Positions 1 to 11,053 of a stretch of 64,000 bases of DNA are shown here, piece by piece (the first letter of the stretch is position 1; each line of letters opens with the position of its first letter). Below the pieces are notes generated by a model. That model was not told the DNA's origin and did no database searches. It worked only from the letters and a program-made list of their open reading frames with translations. The DNA is taken from the NCBI GenBank assembly GCA_033060915.1, contig CM065385.1:16512001-16576000 (forward strand). The letters are read 5' to 3'. The DNA is from Euryodendron excelsum (Eukaryota; Streptophyta; Magnoliopsida; Ericales; Pentaphylacaceae). Position numbers and translations under genes: made by a program.

Positions 1-10
1 TGGACAAACC

Positions 11-109
11 TAGCGCCTGTTGTAATGGCGCTAGGGAAAAATTTCTCTTGGCGCCACTAGGAGTGGCGCCAGGCCAATTCTTGGCTTGGCACCACTACTA
101 GTGGCGCCA
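11..109. repeat. Three GGCGCC-type hairpins in LTR I
   Basis: Three inverted repeats in a row: 11-17 pairs with 27-33 (7 bp, 9-base loop); 49-58 pairs with 62-71 (TGGCGCCACT/AGTGGCGCCA, 3-base loop); 87-96 pairs with 100-109 (same arms, one mismatch, 3-base loop). The same motifs occur upstream of the TATA box in LTR D (57776-57839), so this is a shared U3 feature. Confidence 0.85.
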
Positions 110-908
110 GCCAGTTAGGAAACTTTATAAGTCGGCAAGCAACGTATCTTTGACTAGATTTGGGCGCCTGTACTAGTGACTACCATGCAACTTTTAGCCT
201 GGCTTCACTAAGAGTGACTACGGAAAGTCCGAAAATGATTTGGAGGAGCCGGGAATGACCCGAAAAGCCAAAAAGGAGCAGGGCCACTTAAAATAGTGTC
301 CTGGAGGTATTTGACTTGAAAAGTGAGGTTAAGATGTGTCGGAAAGGTTGACCGGGTCCTTAGGGGCAAAACGGTCAATCGGACTAGGAAGTTGCCGGGG
401 CGAACTCGAATTGTCCCGGAAGAAGACTTGGGATCTGGAAATATTATTCAGAATGTTCCTGGAGGTTGCCGGTTTGATTCCTAGAGCCGGCGTGGTCGGA
501 AAAGGAGATCGGCCCACCAGCGGTAAAACGGTCATTTTGTACCGGGTTGGCCGGAACTGACTCAGAATGATCCGAAAAGGTAAAAGGAGGTTGAGAACAC
601 TATAAAAAGTATTTTCAAGAGGTTACCGGTTTGATACCCAGAGCCGGTGTGGTTCACGAGGCATTCGGATGCCTAGGGTCAAAATGGTCATCTTGATCGG
701 AAAGTCTCAGAAAAGGTCCAAAGGACAGTTTGGTCATTTTTCACCAAAGTGGGTTAACAAACACTGGTGTTGACCTGGGTTTCGAGTGTTTCCGCCACTC
801 TAACAGCGTTCGTCGTGACACAGGGGTTTGTTGCCAATTCCCTATATCGACCTATTTGTGAGTATTTCCGCTACTCTAACGGTTTTGTGAGTAGTTTCGC
901 TACTCGGA

Positions 909-1110
909 CCGTCTCAAGGAATAAACTGTCTCGAGAGAGGGATTGGAAAGGGAACTTATCGTCTCCGAAGAGACGTGCCTGAATTGGAACCGTCTCGAGG
1001 AATAAACTGTCTCGAGAGTGGGATTGGAAAGGGGTCTTACCGTCTCTGAAGAGACGTGCCTGGAGTGGAACCGTCTTGAGGAATAAACTGTCTCGAGAGT
1101 GGGATTGGAA
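909..1110. repeat. 81-bp tandem repeat in LTR I (about 2.5 copies)
   Basis: The motif CCGTCT(C/T)(A/G)AGGAATAAACTG starts at 909, 990 and 1071, giving a period of exactly 81 bp. Each unit holds the palindrome TCTCGAGA and the dyad CGTCTC...GAGACG. The same 81-bp unit is tandem in LTR D (56519, 56600, 56681) in opposite orientation. Confidence 0.9.
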
Positions 1111-1298
1111 TTGGAAAGGAAAGGACAATGCCCCTAAGGGCATTTTGCTTCTATTTGGGCCTGACAGGCCCGCGAAGCAACGGAAAGACGGGATTTGGAC
1201 CTAGAGAATTGGTTTCGATTGGAATATGCCCACAATGACTTGAAAACAAGTCTAGACGGAGTGTAGACTGCCGAGCGGTCAAAAATGGGGTGCTTACA

Positions 1299-3640
1299 GG
1301 GATACACCGCTGAATGACTTGGTCCAGACAATACTTGAAAAGGTAAGGCTCATCCCATCCCAAGCATCACACATTCCTAAAGAACTTACATTTATTGAGA
1401 GAAGATCAATGGGATAGAATCTTGCCTATAGCTAGGTAGTTCATTATGTCCGCATACCAAGGGATTGAAGATTGCTTAATTGCATGTACTTGAAAAATAT
1501 GCTCATCCGAAATATGCTCATTTATAGGGAGTGAATCGATGGCTCCCCGTCCAAGGGGAAACCTACACAAGTGATCCACTACAACGTTCTCAACTCCCTT
1601 TTTGTCTCTAATTTAAATGTGACATTATTGTAACAAAAGAATCTACTAGATGAGACATGGTTTTGCATCTGCCTTTGATAAAAGGTACTTACATGCAGCG
1701 TGGTCGATGTGAATGATGACTAGAGAGCCGATTAAGTAGGACCGAAATTTATCCAAGGCGAATACCAGGGTGAAAACCTCTTTCTCCATGGTGGTATACT
1801 TGACTTGGGCTTCATTGAGGGTCTTACTAGCATAGTATATGACATGCTACTTCTTATCTACCCTTTAGCCCAAAACCTCCCCCATGGCATAATCACTTGC
1901 ATCACACATAAGCTTGAAAAGTAGGGACCACTCGGGCGAACGTATGATTGGGGTGGTAGTCAAAAGCCTTTTAAGCTCCTCAAAAGCTCCTTGGCATGAA
2001 GGTGTCCATTTAAATGGGACATCTTGAGACAACAAATGGTACATAGACAGGAGATAGTACTAAAACCCTTTATGAAATGCTGGTTGAAACGGGCATGCTC
2101 AAGGAAAGTCTAGATATCCTTGACATTCCTAGGGGTAGGCAACTTTTGGATTAACTCTATCTTAGCTTTGTCGACCTCATGCCCTTATAAGACATGATAT
2201 GGCCTAGCATTATACCTTGAGTGACCATAAAATGACAACACTTCTTTCAATTAAGCACCAGATGTCTTTCCTCACACCTTCTCAAGGTGCTCTAAACAAC
2301 TCTCAAAGGTATTTCCGTACATAAAAAAATCAACCATAAAAACCTCTACAATTTTCTCTACCATGACACTAAAAATACACATCATATATCATTAGAAAGT
2401 GGCCGGTGCGCCAAATGACATTCTCTTGTATGGATAAGTACCGAAGGAACATGTAAAGGTGGTTTGTATCTGAAGTACCCATCTAGAAAGCAATAGTAGT
2501 CTCTACCTGCTACCATTTCAAGGATGTGGTCCAAGAATGGAAGGGAAAAGTGGTCCTTTCTTGTTACCGCATTTAGGCTATGGTAGTCAATGCACATTTT
2601 TCACCCCGTTTGGATCCTAGTGAGAAATAATTCATTTTTCTCATTATTAACTACCGTGACACCCAATTTCTTAGAAACCAATTGGATTGGACTAACCCAT
2701 TTTGAGTCAAAGATGGGGTAAATGATATTCGCATCAAGGAGCTTTTATACCTCTCCTTTGACTACTTCCTTTATGTTTGGATTTAAGCGTCTTTGCATTT
2801 GATGCATTGGATTAGACTCCTCTTCAAGAAAGATCTGATGAGTACAAACTGAGGAGCTAATGCCATGAAGGTTTGCTATAGTCTACCATAGACCTCTCTT
2901 ATGGTTCTTAAGCATGGCAATCAATCCCTCATCTTGGCTTGAACATAAGCTCAAGGAAATTACAACGGGATAAGATTCTCCCTCTTCGAGAAACACATAC
3001 TTCAAGGTTGAAGGCAATGATTTTCTCTCCAGGGTAGGGGGCTTTTCTTCCAAAGGTATAGGCTTGATGGCACTAGGGTATAGAAGTTCAAATGAAGGGA
3101 TCTATTGACCAACTTGCACACAATGGGCACTCTCTGGCCCTTGGCTAGCTTTTTCCCCCAACACTATGGTGTCACTCTCAAGTCAGTCATGACGCTCACT
3201 TCTCACTAATTCTTTTTCTAATCTTCAAAAAATGCTCCATCGAAGTAACCTTAGACAATGGCCTCAATAAAGTCCGCTTCCTTAACATCCTTATAGTCAC
3301 CATGTTGCTTAGCAACCGAGAAAATGTTCATCTCAAAGGTGGTATTGCCAAAGGACAACTTCACTAACCCATTCTTACAATGAATGATGGTATCCAAAGT
3401 GGCTAGGAAGGGTCTTTCATAGAATGATCAGAATTTGGTTGTGAGCCATGCTACTCTCAATGGGTGTTTATCTAGAACCATGAAGTCAACCGAGAAGTAG
3501 AAATTATCTACTTGAATGAGAACGTCTTCTATAATACCCCTAGGAATTTTGATAGACCGATCAGCCAATTGTGAGGTCACTCGAGTAGGTCACAACTCAC
3601 CTACTCCTAGTTCTTTGTAAACTGAATAAGGCAGGAGATT
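1299..3640 (-). pseudogene. Athila G pol, second part: protease tail, RT, RNase H, integrase start
   Basis: On the minus strand from 3640 downward, the translation shows the end of the Athila-type protease (residues LADRSIKIPRGI around 3560) and then a linker. RT follows at about 2990-2050, with a stretch beginning MCIDYHSLNA (2597) and YYCFLDGY. RNase H is at about 2000-1500 (DASDYAMG, YASKTLNEAQ). The first residues of the integrase zinc domain lie at 1363-1299 (WDEPYLFKYCLDQVI). The coding is broken by several stops and frameshifts, for example just after the RT FLDGY motif. It ends abruptly where LTR I starts at 1298. In an intact element this would be part of a Gag-Pol polyprotein acting in a cytoplasmic virus-like particle and, for integrase, in the nucleus. 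It looks long dead. Confidence 0.85.
3636..3640. repeat. TSD AGATT, left copy, of Tekay element H
   Basis: AGATT directly abuts the LTR terminus TGTCACGACC at 3641. The identical AGATT lies at 48350-48354, directly after the opposite LTR terminus GTATTACA. Five bases is the duplication length usual for Ty3/gypsy integrases. Confidence 0.9.
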
Positions 3641-5966
3641 TGTCACGACCCACTTCACTCTCTCTAGGTCGAGACAAGGGGGTTTAGTGGTTAGGGGTTA
3701 GGGGTTAAAGATAACGATATTTCATAAGCATAGATCTCAACATAATATGAAAAGTTAGGTTTAATATTACAACACAAAAGAAAGCTAGTGGAACTACTAT
3801 TTTCAAGTATCAATATAATTACAACCCAAAAGAGACAATTAACTCATATTCTCCCAAAGAGACAATATAGCAGTGGGACCCGTTTCTATTTCTCATTTCC
3901 TTGAAAAGCTCGTTGATGCCTTAACTCTTGAAAAATGTCCCATAAGATAGGAGTAAGCTATGAAGCCCTGTAGGAATTCCATGATTTCCATAATGCACGC
4001 GTTTAAATGCAATGCAGTAAAAGAATGACATCACATGCATATGTCCCTTGTAGTTTCTTTTTATTAATACTAGGATCCTATAAGTATGTCCTGCCCATGC
4101 CAATTCAAGCCAATGGTTCACCTATGATACTCCTCCTCCATCAATTGTGAATCCCATTCAAGATCATCTGGCCCAATATCAAGCCTAATGAAAGCAGACT
4201 CGTGGCAGCCCCATGTACTAGTTGGTCAGGTTTCATCCATGATACAAACTCGGGGTCTTTTCACATTCTGGTTATTCCTCTCTTATTCCTCCCCAGTAAT
4301 GCAAGCAATCTCATAATGCAACTTTGAAAACATTATAGCAGAAATATGTCGATAAAGCAATTTAACAAAACATGAATAGAACAAAAATGAGCATGTATTT
4401 TAGAGAATGTATAGTTTCCTACACTGATGATATTTCCAGATTAGGTTGTCTCTGATTCACATATTTTCTGTTTGACAAAGAGCCAATAGTTAGCCTTCTT
4501 GTTCTGGTAACGATAATTACAATAATTGCCCATTTTCTCGATGTTCAAGGGTTGCAGTCTCACAATCAAATTAGCAGTGTTAAGTGAAGGGAATAATTGC
4601 AATACAATGGGTATTTGGTGGGGTCAGTCCTTGGAATCCTTCTCGTCGCCCATCAAGAACGAAATTTCCTAGTGTCAGAACCGAAGGGGATTATCTGGAA
4701 TTTATGTAGGGAGGTCCAGTGACCCGTACTCTCCCATTTTTGGGTTCCTCATATTTTTTTGAGGTGTCACGGTAAAATTTCAGATTATTCTCTTTATTAT
4801 TGTAATTTATATGATTTTCTATATCAGAACACTGTTTTTAATTAACAGAAAATTATATAAATATCAGAACATTCCAGAAAAATAAGGGGAGGCATGATTT
4901 GGTGTCATCAACACACCATAAAAATTTTAGGCCAAGGAAGTACGGGACGCACCCTCATGCACCACTAGCCGTGGGTGGGGGAGGAATCACAGCCTTCTTC
5001 TTCCTCCATCGTGACTGGTGGGGCTTTCTACCCATTTTTTGGCCATCCACTATACCTCCTAGCCATGCACGTGTAACCCAGATATAGGTAAGGACCTGGG
5101 CTACACAATCATGGTCATAGATTGGCCGGTGGTGGCCATTCTAGGTCGAAAACCCCCCTATATGGTTGGAGCCCTAGGGTTCCAGACCTACAACTAGGTT
5201 TTTGACCCTCTTCCCATGCTTTTCTAACAAAGTGCTCTTCATCAAACTTGTTCCTGACGTCAAGACGAAAAAGTCCCAACTAGACTCGTCAGCAACGGTG
5301 GCCGAAGTTACGGCCTGGTGACTATTTTTCGACAATTTTGGCTTTCCAGGGCTATTCCGGCGTATGCATAGAGGTATGAGGCCTCTCTTGGACTCCACGG
5401 AGGTTCAGGAGGAGTCTCATACTCTTACAGCACGCCTCAGGCCGTGCTTCGAACTGTTACCCACCCAAAACTAGTGTAACTCTCTTCTTTCTCTCTCTAT
5501 ATTTCTCTAGTTCACGGTGGGGCTAGGGGGTGTCCTTGCTTGGTTTAGGTAGGTGAGGGCATGGGGAAGAAGTCTCCCTTACCTTACGTTGAATGGCTTT
5601 GCCTCTGCCCCTCTCCTTAACCATCTTCTTCCTTCACTTTCATTTTCTCTCTCTATATCTCTCTCTTTCTTTTCTCTTGTATTTCAGTTGAATTGCTGGG
5701 AGGAGGGTGTGATGGCAGGTTAGATGTTTACATAGGGGTGGGGTTATGTGGGTGGAGGTTACTTGTTCAAGGGGGGCGTGATTTCCCTCAGTTTCCCTCA
5801 CTCTCTTCGACTCTCTATACTCTTTCTATATCCCTCTCCAAGTTTCTTTCTATGGTTTTTGTGCAACCACCAAGTGGCTTGCATGGTTCTTTTTTAGCAT
5901 GCATAGTGGGTATATAGTTTAAGGGGTTGGCACTCTTTCTCACAGCTCCTCTTTTTTATAACTCTC
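3641..5966 (-). repeat. H 3' LTR, downstream part
   Basis: Terminal half of the 3' LTR on the minus strand, ending in ...GGTCGTGACA at 3641. It aligns by eye with 19736-21759 (same element, 5' LTR) and with 54705-56057 plus 61222-62200 (element C). Shared blocks include the AGTTTCTTTTTAT tract near 4050, the ACCAACACAC-like stretch near 4905 and the CCACTAGCCGTGGGTGGGGGAGG block near 4970. No coding is seen. The LTR is cut at 5966 by plus-strand element J and resumes at 16819. Confidence 0.88.
5962..5966. repeat. Candidate TSD CTCTC, left copy, of element J
   Basis: CTCTC abuts the start of J's 5' LTR. The right counterpart is CTCTG at 16819-16823 if J's LTR is taken to end after its (CA)n run, a 4 of 5 match. 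The target is pyrimidine-rich, so the evidence is moderate. Confidence 0.55.
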
Positions 5967-8538
5967 CATAACACCCTAAATTTTCTTGATTGCATTACAT
6001 CCCTATTGAAAAGGTCAAAGATTTTTCCATTTTTCCTAATGAATAAGAAGGACGATCACCACAATTAAATTCCCACTAAAATAAAAACCGTCCTCACTCA
6101 TTTTGACTATTTCTTCTTTGGACCAAAGAATCGAATCTCGAACCACTAGAAACACCGGTCTAAACCCTTACCTATGAACCAATATATACTTGAACCGGTC
6201 CAAAACTTACCCAAACAGTCCACTATAAGCAAGCACTGGTTTAACTGGTTCCACACACATGCTAAGTCGGTTCACCCTCTTATTCAAGACAATTCACCAC
6301 ATTTTTTTTAAATCCCTACGTGAACCAACCCAAATCCTTGTAACCATGCATTAACAAACATGAATAAACCAGTTCAATTATAGACCAAGACTCCACTAAC
6401 TCTTGATATGACCGAACCCATGTAAAGGGGGATGGCACACTCATACACAAGCTTGGATTTATCTGATATAGCACCCCATGATCACAGGTACATCGCCTCA
6501 GTGACATTGGAATGAGTTTGTGCCATTACCCGATGCACCACCTTGCACTTCATGCATCATGACATCTGGCCTTGCACACACTCCATAAAATGTTGGAATG
6601 CTCCTATTTTTTGTAGATAATTTGAGCAACTTAGAGAGTTAGTTGGAAAAAGAATAAAACAACAACAAACCGAGAGATAGAGTGAAGGAATAAGAGTGAA
6701 TTTTAGGTCGAGCATCCCAGAGACAGTCTAAGGTAAGAAACCACTCCCCTCCACCTACCTCATCATAAACCCAGTTGAATAGAGGTGTACCCATGGCTGA
6801 AAACCCAAAAATTGAAGAGAGAGAGAGAGCGTTTATTCTCGGTACACTTGGCCATGGCGATAGAGATAGGGGCTAGGGGGTTGTTACAGTGGCAATGGAG
6901 TTTCTCAAGGACACCTATAGGTGTCCAAAGAGACCCAAAGCCTCTGTACGAGCTTTGTCCAGCTCCTAGAAGGGGGTTTCACCAAAAAATCTACCTAGAA
7001 ATGGGGCTCCGGCCATCGGCCATCATTGGCAACCACACCACTTGGGGTCGACTTGTCTTGGGGTCAGGAACAAAACTCACAAAGGACTTATCATCTGAAA
7101 ATGGAGGAAAGATGGCCAAAATGGCACTTGTAGGTCTAAACCGGTAGGGTTCTGCCATGCAGTGGCCATTTCAGGCTCCGTCCGGCCACCTCTAACCACC
7201 GTTGGTCGAGCTCTGGCCATGGATGTGAAGCCCAATATCTTACCAACACCTAGAGCTCACATGCATGGCCAGGAATACCAGTGGTTGGCCAGAAATCGAG
7301 CACGAACACACCCTAGTCGAGGTGGAAGGAATAAGAAGGCTAGACATTCCTCCCCCAGGCACGGTTGGTGGCTCGTGTGGGCGCGTCCCACCATATTTGG
7401 CTCCAAAATTTTTATGAACAAACTATTAGCATCTAAATATCTTACCCTCAAAATTTCAGACCATGAGGACTTCCTTGTGTATTATCATGAATTTATTTCA
7501 ATGTTTGGCATGGAAATTCACAGAAAATAAAGAAGATACGAAAATATTGTGAAATTTTACCAAACAATTCCTAAAAATACAGGGGACAAAGATATAGGAG
7601 AGTAGCCTTAGTAGCTACCTCGGATAAGAATTCCAGAATATCTCCTATTCCGAGCAACCGGGCAGTTTTGTTCCTACCAAAGATGTGCACCACCCAAGAT
7701 ACTGACTATTTATGACACCACACTACTAACAGTGTAACTTACTTAGTAAAAATATATATGGAAAATAGATATCTAATTCTGTGATATGAACATAAAACAT
7801 TTAACGAATCAGATCAAATCTTCTGCACACATACTAGCAAGGTAGGGAACTATGCATTTACTAAGATACATGCTTATTTTATTCTATATTAAATGTTCAG
7901 TTACATGCTTATTTGATTATGTCCCTTTCTATTCAAATGCTTGGTTTAAATGCTAAAATTTATATCCTACTTTATTGCATGCTTTGCAAAAGTGCAATTC
8001 ATGTATGATCATATCACTGGGGAGAAATAAGGGGGGAATAACCGGATAAATGAAAAAACCCCGAGTTTATATTATGGGTGACTGCTAATCAACTGGTATC
8101 GGGCTTACCGACAATTAGTATTCATTAACTTGATATGGGTTAGATAATCATGGGTGGGCCCCCACTAAATTTGAAGAGAAGGAGTGTCAAGGGTGGATCC
8201 ACTGGGCTTGATGATGGCCCAGGCAGGACATCCCTGTAGGATCCTAGTGATGATAAAAAGAAACGGGTACATATGCATATCATAGCATTACTTTACTACA
8301 CTACATTTTAAACTTTTGTCTTATGAAGTCATGGTATTTCTACTGGGCTTCGCAGCTCACTCTTATCTTATGGAACAAATTTTTAGGAAATGAGGTATCA
8401 GCTGGATTCCAAAAAAATGATTACGAGAAATGAATCACATGGTTCAGTTGGGAATTCTCTTTTTAGAAGTTTGTAGATGATGTATCTTTAACTATTAAAC
8501 CCCTTGTCCTGATTTAGAGGGTAAAATGGGTCGTGACA
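5967..8538 (+). repeat. J 5' LTR (2.57 kb)
   Basis: Matches 14120-16818 along its whole length, starting with the block (C/T)ATAACACCC(T/C)AAATTTTCTTGAT and ending AAAATGGGTCGTGACA. It is followed at once by AAAG and the primer site, which fixes its 3' end at 8538. Open frames inside (for example 6785-7147 and 7162-7530) are not kept intact in the other LTR copy and match no protein I know, so I treat it as non-coding. Confidence 0.9.
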
Positions 8539-8543
8539 AAAGT

Positions 8544-8555
8544 TGGTATTAGAGC
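8544..8555 (+). other. J primer-binding site (tRNA-iMet type)
   Basis: TGGTATTAGAGC lies 5 bases after the LTR end. It differs by one C-to-T change from TGGTATCAGAGC, the complement of the initiator-Met tRNA 3' end used by chromoviruses. Element H has the unmutated form. Confidence 0.85.
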
Positions 8556-8661
8556 ACGGTTTTAGGTCATTTTGGAGAGTTAACAGTATTACCTGTCAAA
8601 CCCCTTAAGTCATATTAACTATAGATTGTTAATTGAATGCTAACCTTACTCTTTGGTGCAG

Positions 8662-9213
8662 ATGAATCTATCTGTGTGGGATGATGTACTCATGTATCAG
8701 CTAGAAGTTGAAAGTGAGATGAGAGCTAACTGTAGGACTGTAACACGTAACCAAGCTAAGACGTTTCTTCACTCTGAGATTATGGGGGTCACTCAGAGAT
8801 CAGGGGATCTTCTTAGAACCTTATAAGACTCCGTAGTACGACATCGAGTGGCATTGTTGAAGGGAGTAGCTCAAGAGGTTTCTGAGATCGTGAGGAGCCC
8901 TACTGAGTACCAACAATTGATACTCAGTATGCATTTGTCTAGAGACCTACCTTTTGTAGGAGGATAGGGATAGCCTAATCCGTCCTCACCTCACCCATCT
9001 TCACAGGAACAACAGACTGCCCTGCCTACAACACCACCTCTTTGGTATCATCCACCATCGCCTGAATATCATCCCCTAACACCCGATGTGCTGATGACTA
9101 ACCCCACCCCGGTAGTCAATCCTGCCATACCTACAACATCAGGTACCCCAGTAATAGGCATGTCGGAAAGTGAGGAAGACCCGAACGAGGATGTGAGCAT
9201 GGGATCTATCTAA
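8662..9213 (+). pseudogene. Extra ORF upstream of gag in J (unrecognised, 184 codons, broken)
   Basis: A single frame runs from ATG at 8662 to TAA at 9211-9213 with only three internal stops: one TAA near 8824 and two TAGs near 8967-8973. One of these could be a former CAA and the others former CAG or TGG codons, as expected of C-to-T or G-to-A decay. The inferred protein has a helical, charged N-terminal half (many E, R, L), a proline-rich middle (about codons 112-150) and an acidic end containing SEEDPNEDV. It lies 120 bases after the primer site and about 300 bases before the gag ATG, in a different position from any standard Ty3/gypsy domain. I do not recognise it. It could be a separate leader ORF or a displaced gag N-terminus. 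Few stops over 184 codons argue it was once coding. Confidence 0.5.
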
Positions 9214-9510
9214 GCAGGAAATGAAGTAGAAAGAAATAGAACGCTAAGTATGAACTATGTATGTTTGTATTAGTTTGTGAGTTATGTCTGTTCCTCTCCA
9301 TTTTGACCACTATAGACTAGAGGAATAGATCAAATAGTGCTATAACATTTTGCTATCTATAGCTAGCACTTATGTACTCGTCTTTTCTATTAATAGATCA
9401 CACTTATCTATTCATCTCTTCTATTTAGTGATAGTATTAGATAATTAGTCTAGATATGGTACAGTGTCATAAAACAGTAGATATCTGACTAAACATGGTA
9501 CTAATTCTAG
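9214..9510 (+). other. Non-coding spacer between extra ORF and gag of J
   Basis: AT-rich stretch of about 300 bases with stops in every frame and short imperfect repeats of CTATNNATAG type. I see no gene or known motif in it. Confidence 0.5.
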
Positions 9511-10458
9511 ATGGCAAGGACGAGAGCCAGAACGAGATCAAGTGGGAGCAATGAGACCCCAACCAACAACCAAATGAATCAAATTCTGCAAAGTCTTTAG
9601 ACTATGACTAATTTGATGCAATAATAGCAGACACATCAGGCACCACTTGCCCCTCCTCAACCACCACTAGTAGTAACTCTCGAGCCACCACGAGTAACTC
9701 TTATAGCAACACCCATACTAAACCTAGAAGAAAGGAAGACAAAACTTGTCCGAGAATTTCAAGAGTAAAACGCTCCAGATTTTTCAAAAACACCAGATCT
9801 CCTAATAACAGAAAGATGGCTTTAATAGACCCGCAAGGTATTGGATATCATGGGAATACCCACAGAATTTCAGGTGGAATTTGCAACTTACTACCTCCAA
9901 GGAGAGGCTGATTTTTGGTGGAATTCTGTTAAACTAAGCAGAGATGCAAGAAACTTATCATGGGTAGAGTTTGTAACTCTCTTCCATAACCATTACTTTC
10001 GGGAAATAGTAAAGGAGACCAAGATGGAAGAGTTTGTACAACTACAACAAAATAATATGACGGTAGGTCAGTACATGGCTAAGTTTTTCGAATTATCACG
10101 GTTTGCCCTAGATTTCATATTTACCGAAGAAAGAAAGAAACGAAGATTTCTTAAAGGATTAAGACCTGTAATTCGATCACGAGTAGTAGCATTTATGGGC
10201 CAACAATTTATTGAAGTGATAGATCGAGCTATGCTCCTAGAATAGAAGTTAGATGGATTACAAGCTTCAAGCCAGAAGGAACTCAATCGAACCTCAAGAG
10301 GTTCCCCTAATTTTAACAACTTTAGTCACCCATACCCTAAATATCAGCCCTACTCACCAAGAGTCGGGGTAAATCCTCAGGGAACACAAAATGATAGACC
10401 AATCTGTTACAACTGTTATCAAAAAGAACATCTGAGATGGAACTGCCACATGCCATGA
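9511..10458 (+). pseudogene. J gag (capsid/nucleocapsid), broken
   Basis: The frame starts at ATG 9511 and runs to TGA at 10456. The N-terminal part is basic and proline-rich. The retrotransposon Gag domain is clear from 9841 (YLQGEADFWW, FLKGLRP), and a CCHC zinc knuckle is read at about 10405-10446 (CYNCYQKEHLRWNC, spacing C-x2-C-x4-H-x4-C). About six premature TAA/TAG codons lie between 9598 and 9835, most explainable as former CAA/CAG glutamine codons. Tekay elements usually read gag and pol as one frame; here it is broken by the TGA and by a frame change before the protease. An intact product would form the cytoplasmic particle that packages the RNA. Confidence 0.88.
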
Positions 10459-10498
10459 GGATCGGAAGTAGTAATAGTAATACCAATCCAATACCACC

Positions 10499-11047
10499 AT
10501 GAGTACAGTCAACTCAAAGTTTCCCCATAAGCTCCACAATAACGTCCCAGCAACCACTGCAGGGCAACCGGCGACCACCTCAATCAACTTTAACCGAATA
10601 AATCAAGAGGGAGCAGGAAAGGGGAAACAGACTAGTCAGCCCATTACACCTCAAATGTTTGCCCTCCCTACAACCAAAGAAAATTGTGAGACCTCCAATA
10701 CTGTGATTGAAGGTATCATCTTAGTTTATAATTCGTGGGTTACCGTGTTATTTGACTCAAGAGCTACACATTTGTTTATCTCTACAAAGTGCGTAGATCA
10801 TCTACACTTATCTACCATGCCATTAACCATATCGTTGGGTATCCAAACTCCTGCTAGTGGGATAGTAATGGTACATTTAGGATGTTCTTCTAGTGTTTTG
10901 CAGGTAGGCACTTATGAATTTATAGTGGGTTTGATTCAATTAGACATGGAAGGGTTTGATTTGATATTAGGAATGGATTGGCTAACAAAGAACAAAGCAA
11001 TCATGGATTGTAGCCAAAAGACTTTAATTTTGTGGCATCCAAATTAA
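10499..11047 (+). pseudogene. J protease region of pol
   Basis: Open for 182 codons. It begins with a low-complexity linker (rich in N, T, Q) and then shows the retropepsin-type core: an active-site motif reading L-F-D-S-R-A-T, where the family has D-S-G-A, and later FDLILGMDWL. The glycine-to-arginine change next to the catalytic aspartate would be expected to abolish activity. The frame differs from gag, so a small indel separates them. It ends at a TAA immediately before the RT segment. Confidence 0.85.
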
Positions 11048-11053
11048 AATGAG

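Larger units (their letters stand above)
1..1298 (-). mobile_element. Ogre/Tat-type LTR I, U3 end only (cut by window edge)
   Basis: Read on the minus strand, this begins TGTAAGCACCCC at 1298 and matches the first part of solo LTR D (56058 to about 57846) in the same order: the tract after TGTAAGCACCCC, the 81-bp tandem repeats, GAGTA/TACTC motifs and GGCGCC hairpins near base 1. The piece stops just before the position of D's TATA box. It lies inside the integrase zinc-finger coding of Athila G. The candidate TSD next to it is 1299-1303 (GGGAT); its partner is outside the window, so I cannot tell a solo LTR from a full element. It has fewer tandem units than D. Confidence 0.8.

Noticed and set aside
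6785..7530. Two plus-strand frames of about 120 codons in J's 5' LTR
   Set aside because: They lie within an LTR, and the matching frames in the 3' LTR (14980-15340, 15535-15723) are broken differently, so no protein is conserved.
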